The position numbers were made by a program, and so were the translations under genes. Of a stretch of 19,562 nt of DNA, positions 16,036 to 19,562 are shown one piece after another. The stretch lies in contig DLPA01000008.1 of assembly GCA_002479815.1 (NCBI GenBank), positions 1 through 19,562 of the forward strand. Reading direction: 5' to 3'. The stretch's first letter is position 1; every line of letters begins with the position of its first letter. The notes beneath the pieces were generated by a model that searched no databases, was not told where the DNA came from, and saw nothing but the letters and a program-made list of their open reading frames with translations. Origin of the DNA: a bacterium UBA7470. Its GTDB lineage: Bacteria; Pseudomonadota; Gammaproteobacteria; Burkholderiales; Burkholderiaceae_C.

Positions 16036-16650
16036 GTGACTCCGTTTTTTACAAAACGTCCCGACACGTGGGTTGCTGTGGTGGGACTATTGGGGGCTTT
16101 GAGCCTCAGCGGGTGTGGGTCGCTGTTTTCTGCGTCTAAATCCAGTTCCGGTCTTGTATTTCCCGACCATGCAGATCACATGAGGCCTGCTGCCCCACTG
16201 CAGGGCGGGGACTTTATTGATCGTGTCTCCGTGAATCCTTTTGACCCAGTAGCACTCAATAACTTGGCGATCGCAGAGGCTGCAAAAGGACGCTACCAAC
16301 AAGCGTTGATGTTGTTGCAACGGGCAGTGAAGCTTGCACCCGCACGCCCCGACATTGCTGCCAATCTACAAAGTCTCCAAAGATGGCTGACTTTGGCCGA
16401 GGGACAGGCAGCCATAGGCCTGGCACCTCAACCCTTGGCACTGCCTTACCAAGACAGCTTAGTCCCTGAGGTGCCACCTTTATGGCAACCCCCACCAGCC
16501 GTTGGCTTACCACAGCAAGGCCTCAGAGGCAACGGCCCCACTGCTCTGACGTCGCCCCCGCCTGTGCTGCCCTATACTCCAGCGACGTCGCCTGCCAAAC
16601 CTGCTACAAACGCAAAATTGCCTGCCCGCCCCCTTCAAAATTCAAAGTGA
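16036..16650 (+). CDS. Cellulose-operon TPR lipoprotein of unknown function
   Basis: A 204-residue predicted lipoprotein. The signal peptide ends in the lipobox LSGC, giving lipidated Cys27 after processing. Residues about 72-122 form one or two TPR-like helical pairs (DPVALNNLAIAEAAKGRYQQ, then ALMLLQRAVKLAP). The last 70 residues are Pro/Ala/Thr-rich. The start is GTG 16036 with AAGTAGGA 7 nt upstream; the codon begins one base after the bcsC stop, so it is certainly part of the bcs unit. Residue +2 after Cys27 is Ser rather than Asp, so sorting to the outer membrane is expected. It may support BcsC assembly or cellulose passage, as TPR lipoproteins do in alginate export; that is analogy only. 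I do not recognise a named family. Confidence 0.85.
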   Translation: MTPFFTKRPDTWVAVVGLLGALSLSGCGSLFSASKSSSGLVFPDHADHMRPAAPLQGGDFIDRVSVNPFDPVALNNLAIAEAAKGRYQQALMLLQRAVKLAPARPDIAANLQSLQRWLTLAEGQAAIGLAPQPLALPYQDSLVPEVPPLWQPPPAVGLPQQGLRGNGPTALTSPPPVLPYTPATSPAKPATNAKLPARPLQNSK

Positions 16651-16713
16651 CCCGATCAAAGCACCTGCCAAGATGGTAGGGATGCTTGCTCTGACTTTGT
16701 CGTTGCGTCTGAA
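16651..16713 (+). other. Short gap between the bcs operon and the EEP-clsB pair
   Basis: A small hairpin, CTGCCA-AGA-TGGTAG, can form just before 16680, but no T run follows it, so it is not a convincing terminator. No strong promoter was seen. The EEP-clsB pair may therefore receive read-through from the cellulose operon. Confidence 0.3.
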
Positions 16714-17451
16714 ATGAACACACTCCGCGTTGCAACTTACAACATTCACAAGGGGGTGCAGGGTGTGGGGCCCACACAGCGCTTGGAAATTCATAACTTA
16801 TTACACGCTGTCGAGCAATTTGACGCAGATTTGATTTGTCTTCAAGAGGTTCGTCGTCATCATCACCGATTGGCCCGCCGATTTGCACATTGGCCCAGAC
16901 AGCCACAAGCCGAGTATCTGCTGCCCGAGGGCTATGAAGCGGTGTATCGCACCAATGCACTGACGCGGTACGGCGAGCATGGCAATGCGTTGCTGACCCG
17001 CTGGCCCGTGGTGAATGTCAAGCACGAAGATGTGTCCGATCATCGTTTTGAACAGCGCGGCTTGTTGCACGTGCAGGTGCAAGTGGCCGATTGGCCAGTG
17101 CACGTGGTGGTGGTTCATTTGGGCTTGCTGGCCGCCAGTCGAGAGCGACAAATTCAGCGCCTGGGTGCGTATGTCAAGCGCGAAGTTCCTTCGGCCGAGC
17201 GTTTGGTCGTGGCCGGCGACTTCAATGATTGGGGTGAGCGTTTGCACCATCCGATGGCGGCGTTGGATTTGCGTACATTTGAAGGCATCAGACTGGCCAC
17301 ATTCCCCTCCCGCTTGCCGATGCTGCATTTGGATCGAATCTACGTTCGAGGGTTGCAGCCTTTGTATGCCCAAGTGCCGCGCGGGCGTGCGTGGGCGCGG
17401 ATGTCGGACCACTTGCCCTTGATTGCCGAATTCGGGTTGACCTCAGTGTAA
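16714..17451 (+). CDS. Endonuclease/exonuclease/phosphatase family protein, YbhP-like
   Basis: A 245-residue EEP-fold hydrolase with the full metal-dependent active-site set: TYNIHKG (residues 8-14), the metal ligand Glu45 in LQEV, His in VVVHLGL, GDFND (168-172, Asp169/Asn171) and SDHLP (Asp232-His233). No signal peptide was seen. In E. coli the related ybhP sits directly before clsB (ybhO), and the same pairing occurs here with only 14 bp between the stop and the chosen clsB start. A role in phospholipid or phosphodiester turnover linked to cardiolipin synthesis is inferred from that context; the substrate is unknown. ATG 16714 lacks a strong Shine-Dalgarno. Confidence 0.9.
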   Translation: MNTLRVATYNIHKGVQGVGPTQRLEIHNLLHAVEQFDADLICLQEVRRHHHRLARRFAHWPRQPQAEYLLPEGYEAVYRTNALTRYGEHGNALLTRWPVVNVKHEDVSDHRFEQRGLLHVQVQVADWPVHVVVVHLGLLAASRERQIQRLGAYVKREVPSAERLVVAGDFNDWGERLHHPMAALDLRTFEGIRLATFPSRLPMLHLDRIYVRGLQPLYAQVPRGRAWARMSDHLPLIAEFGLTSV

Positions 17452-17465
17452 AAAATCTCAGTGCT

Positions 17466-18818
17466 GTGAACCATATCTCTGACCCTCCTTCTTCGTTATT
17501 TCCTGAAAGTCGCCTCTCCTCGACTTGGGGGCAGGCGGACTGGGTTCGCCGGCATCGTCCCGTGTTATCGCCAGGTCATCGGCTCAGTTTGTTGCCTGGG
17601 GGGGAGGCGTTGTTTGCCGCATTGGCGCAAGCCATGGACGCAGCCCAATTTTCGATTCATCTTGAAACCTATATCTTTGATTTTCAAGGCACACCACTGG
17701 TGGTGGCGCAAGCGCTTGAGCGTGCTGCCCATCGTGGCGTGATCGTGCGGTTGGTGGTCGATGGCGTGGGCACTGGCGCCATCCCTGACGCTTGGCAAGC
17801 ACGTTTGACAGCTGCGGGTGTCTATACACGAATTTTTTCTCCAGTGGGGTATTTGGGGATCCTCTGGCCGAGTCGCTGGCGCAGATTGCACCGCAAACTT
17901 TGTGTCATTGATGGTGTACTGGGGTTTTGCGGAGGCATCAACCTGCTGGATGACCACATGGATCCCCACATGGGCGAGTTGGCGCATCCTCGCTTTGACT
18001 TTGCGGTCCGCTGTACGGGGCCTTTAGTCACCGACATCCATGAGACCCTGCTGACTGTGTGGTGGCGATTGCAATCGGTGCGCCACGCCAAGCGACGCGA
18101 GTGTCAGGCGGCATGGAATACCCTGAGTCAAACCCACGCAGTGGGGGACTTTACGCATTGGGTGCTCCCCCCAGAGCTGTGGGCACATGGAAAGAGACTG
18201 CATCATCCCTCGACCCTTGTGCAGCGCCCACCCACAGTCGAGGATGCTGTGGCTGGTTTGGTGTTGCGTGACAACGTTTGGCATCGGGCCGATATAGAGA
18301 AAGCGTATTTGAAGGCCATAGGTGAGTCCAAGCAGGACATCATTTTGGCCAATGCGTATTTTGTGCCTGGACGCAAAATGCGCCGCGCCCTGATTCGTGC
18401 CGTCCAACGTGGTGTCAAGGTACGGGTATTGCTGCAGGGCAAGTACGAAACCTTCATGCAGTACCACGCGGCACGGCCCGTGTTCAAGCAGTTGCTGGAC
18501 GCAGGTATCGACATCCGAGCCTACGCCCCCAGCGCGTTGCACGCCAAGGTCGCCGTGATTGATGGTCGGTGGGCCACCGTAGGCTCTAGCAATCTAGACC
18601 CCTTGAGTTTGCTGCTGGCGCGTGAGGCCAACATCGTCACGACGGATGTTCGTTTTGCGCAAGACTTGCATCAGCGCCTGACATTGGCACTGGAGCATGG
18701 GGCCACCGCCATTGACCATGCTGCCTTGAACGCGCGTCCTTGGCACGCGCGCGTGTTAGACCGTCTGGCATTTGCTGCGATGCGCTTGGCCCTGTTTCTG
18801 CACCGAAAACGGTATTGA
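17466..18818 (+). CDS. clsB: Cardiolipin synthase, ClsB-type phospholipase D superfamily
   Basis: A 450-residue PLD-superfamily enzyme with two complete HKD motifs: HRKLCVIDG (His142, Lys144, Asp149) and HAKVAVIDG (His359, Lys361, Asp366), each followed by the usual GG(I/S)N or GSSN segment. HLETYIFDFQG near residue 60 is typical of ClsB. There are no N-terminal transmembrane helices, which separates ClsB from ClsA. It joins two phospholipids, or phosphatidylglycerol with another lipid, to make cardiolipin at the inner membrane. The frame is open from GTG 17391 inside the EEP gene; GTG 17466, just after that gene stops, is preferred because the conserved region begins about 40 residues later. 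Neither start has a good ribosome site. No similarity to cellulose genes was seen. Confidence 0.92.
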   Translation: MNHISDPPSSLFPESRLSSTWGQADWVRRHRPVLSPGHRLSLLPGGEALFAALAQAMDAAQFSIHLETYIFDFQGTPLVVAQALERAAHRGVIVRLVVDGVGTGAIPDAWQARLTAAGVYTRIFSPVGYLGILWPSRWRRLHRKLCVIDGVLGFCGGINLLDDHMDPHMGELAHPRFDFAVRCTGPLVTDIHETLLTVWWRLQSVRHAKRRECQAAWNTLSQTHAVGDFTHWVLPPELWAHGKRLHHPSTLVQRPPTVEDAVAGLVLRDNVWHRADIEKAYLKAIGESKQDIILANAYFVPGRKMRRALIRAVQRGVKVRVLLQGKYETFMQYHAARPVFKQLLDAGIDIRAYAPSALHAKVAVIDGRWATVGSSNLDPLSLLLAREANIVTTDVRFAQDLHQRLTLALEHGATAIDHAALNARPWHARVLDRLAFAAMRLALFLHRKRY

Positions 18819-18930
18819 TGGATGAAACGGCAGCTGCTCAGCTTCCACCCCAGCCCTGCAGCACGGCAAGCATGGGGGGCTTACGCACAGGAGATATGCT
18901 CGTGATACGGATGTTTGACTCTATAAAAGA

Positions 18931-18959
18931 ATAGTAAAAAATGTGAGCTGCTTACGCAA
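18931..18959 (+). repeat. Left terminal inverted repeat
   Basis: This arm pairs with 19134-19162 with two mismatches. Read on the minus strand it gives GTAAG-CAG-CTCAC, a 5-bp stem with one mismatch, followed by a T6 run, a weak outward-facing terminator. Confidence 0.75.
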
Positions 18960-19133
18960 GAAATACGTGATTTAAAGCAGATTTCAATCTAAAAATAAGC
19001 CCAAAATATACAAAAAAATCGTCTCCACCTCATTTTCCAAGCCGAAAACGGAAGTTTTTGATGTGGTAGAGGGTATTTTTTAGTTAAAAATGACTGTTTT
19101 TGAGGTTTAAATTGGCTAATAATGGCATTTTTA

Positions 19134-19162
19134 TTGCGTGAGCAGCTCACTTTTTTTACTAT
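19134..19162 (+). repeat. Right terminal inverted repeat
   Basis: This arm is the inverted copy of 18931-18959, with 27 of 29 positions matching. It contains the perfect hairpin GTGAG-CAG-CTCAC followed by T7. Confidence 0.75.
19137..19157 (+). terminator. Possible intrinsic terminator within the right repeat arm
   Basis: GTGAGC-A-GCTCAC followed directly by TTTTTTT reads in the plus direction and could end transcripts from clsB before they enter the convergent minus-strand gene. The stem is short (5-6 bp, with a 1-3 nt loop), so efficiency is uncertain. Confidence 0.5.
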
Positions 19163-19175
19163 GATTTTTTTTGGA

Positions 19176-19562
19176 TTATCCGAGCGCTTTGAACGACTGC
19201 AAGGGGCTGAGGGTGGGGAAGTCGGCAGCGCGGCGGGCTTGCTGTGCGGTGATGGATTCGCGGACGTGGCGGTTGCTCCAAATCGCGCCTTGCAGCCATC
19301 CCATCTGGCGCAGGCTGTCTTCGACGCTGTGGTCGCGGGCGTAGGTGATGGCTTGTTTCGTCCCCCAAATGGCGACGGGGGGCTTGCTGGCGATGTCGCG
19401 GGCGCAGGCCATTGCGCCTTCCAGCAAGGCGGCGGGCGTGTCAAACACGGCGTTGACCAAGCCATAGGCTTGCGCTTGGGGGGCGGGCAAGCGCCGTCCG
19501 GTGTAGGCCAGCTCTTTCACCACGGCAAAGGGCATGAGCTTGGGCAGGCGTTGCAGGGTTCC
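19176..19562 (-). CDS. Enoyl-CoA hydratase/isomerase family protein, C-terminal part
   Basis: The minus-strand frame is open from the window edge to TAA at 19176-19178, giving 129 residues. It begins GTLQRLPKL, the segment after the crotonase active-site loop, and continues with ELAYTGRRLPAPQAQAYGLV (residues 16-35), the standard helix region of enoyl-CoA hydratases. ACARDIASKPPVAI and a short C-terminal helix follow. The oxyanion-hole half and any catalytic Glu lie outside the window, so hydratase, isomerase and related activities cannot be told apart. Full-length family members have about 260-290 residues. The internal ATG at 19535 is not the true start. The gene converges on clsB. Confidence 0.9.
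   Translation of the reverse strand, partial: GTLQRLPKLMPFAVVKELAYTGRRLPAPQAQAYGLVNAVFDTPAALLEGAMACARDIASKPPVAIWGTKQAITYARDHSVEDSLRQMGWLQGAIWSNRHVRESITAQQARRAADFPTLSPLQSFKALG

Larger units (their letters stand above)
18931..19162. mobile_element. 232-bp MITE-like element with 29-bp terminal inverted repeats
   Basis: The left arm (18931-18959) and the reverse complement of the right arm (19134-19162) agree at 27 of 29 positions; both begin ATAGTAAAAA and end ACGCAA. The 174-bp interior is AT-rich and has no credible gene. The element lies between the convergent clsB and enoyl-CoA hydratase genes, a tolerant insertion site. Both flanks show GA next to the repeat, but a 2-bp match cannot prove a target-site duplication. 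No transposase lies in the window, so it would be non-autonomous. It could instead be an intergenic structural repeat. Confidence 0.6.

Noticed and set aside
18818..18934. 39-codon frame starting in the TGATG overlap with the clsB stop
   Set aside because: Its coupling position is suggestive, but the sequence has no recognisable feature, no ribosome site of its own, and the stop lies in the inverted repeat. Not enough to call a gene.
18989..19465. 158-codon minus-strand frame across the inverted-repeat element
   Set aside because: It overlaps the enoyl-CoA hydratase gene in another frame, and its tail is translated AT-rich element DNA.
1..19562. CRISPR array, tRNA, rRNA or toxin-antitoxin pair
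   Set aside because: Reading by eye found no regularly spaced repeats, no tRNA-like cloverleaf ending in CCA, no rRNA sequence and no typical small gene pair. A covariance-model scan was not possible.

Overview
The window looks like chromosomal DNA of a betaproteobacterium, most likely order Burkholderiales and possibly a moderate-GC member near Comamonadaceae. The evidence is the protein set: a PHA-granule phasin, a patatin-like hydrolase, a two-domain acyl-CoA-reductase-like SDR protein, and a betaproteobacterial-style cellulose operon with bcsD and a BcsR/BcsP-type gene. No rRNA, tRNA, CRISPR array, transposase or phage gene was seen. Assignment below order level is a guess.

Layout. (1) 1-1613, minus strand: 3'-truncated SDR/fatty acyl-CoA reductase-like gene. 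(2) 1614-1799: divergent control region with two small inverted repeats. (3) 1800-4579, plus strand: phasin, an intrinsic terminator, a patatin-like phospholipase and a TetR regulator, which reads as a lipid/PHA storage block. (4) 4674-16650, plus strand: a compact cellulose secretion operon in the order bcsD, bcsR/P-like, bcsQ, bcsA, bcsB, bcsC, TPR lipoprotein. Gaps are 18 bp or less, with two overlaps. (5) 16714-18818, plus strand: an endonuclease/exonuclease/phosphatase-fold gene followed by a ClsB-type cardiolipin synthase, the same pairing as ybhP-clsB of E. coli. (6) 18819-19175: gene-free, AT-rich DNA between convergent genes. It holds a 232-bp element bounded by 29-bp inverted repeats, which looks like a MITE. 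(7) 19176-19562, minus strand: 3' end of an enoyl-CoA hydratase/isomerase family gene.

How the genes work together. BcsA polymerises UDP-glucose into cellulose in the inner membrane and is switched on by c-di-GMP through its PilZ domain. BcsB receives the chain in the periplasm, and BcsC carries it through the outer membrane. BcsQ is a MinD-like ATPase. BcsD and the proline-rich BcsR/P-like protein are the likely scaffold that organises synthase rows, which would favour ordered cellulose fibrils. The TPR lipoprotein is co-encoded directly after bcsC and is the least explained member. No bcsZ cellulase, bcsG, bcsE or bcsF lies in the window.

The most interesting items are the TPR lipoprotein tied to bcsC, the repeated short motifs in the BcsP-like protein, the roughly 300-residue Pro/Ser/Ala-rich linker in BcsC, the 232-bp inverted-repeat element whose arms also resemble terminators, and the G7-G8 tracts in bcsP and bcsC. 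I could run no searches. Family names come from motifs read by eye, and base counts are hand counts of single 60-nt blocks.
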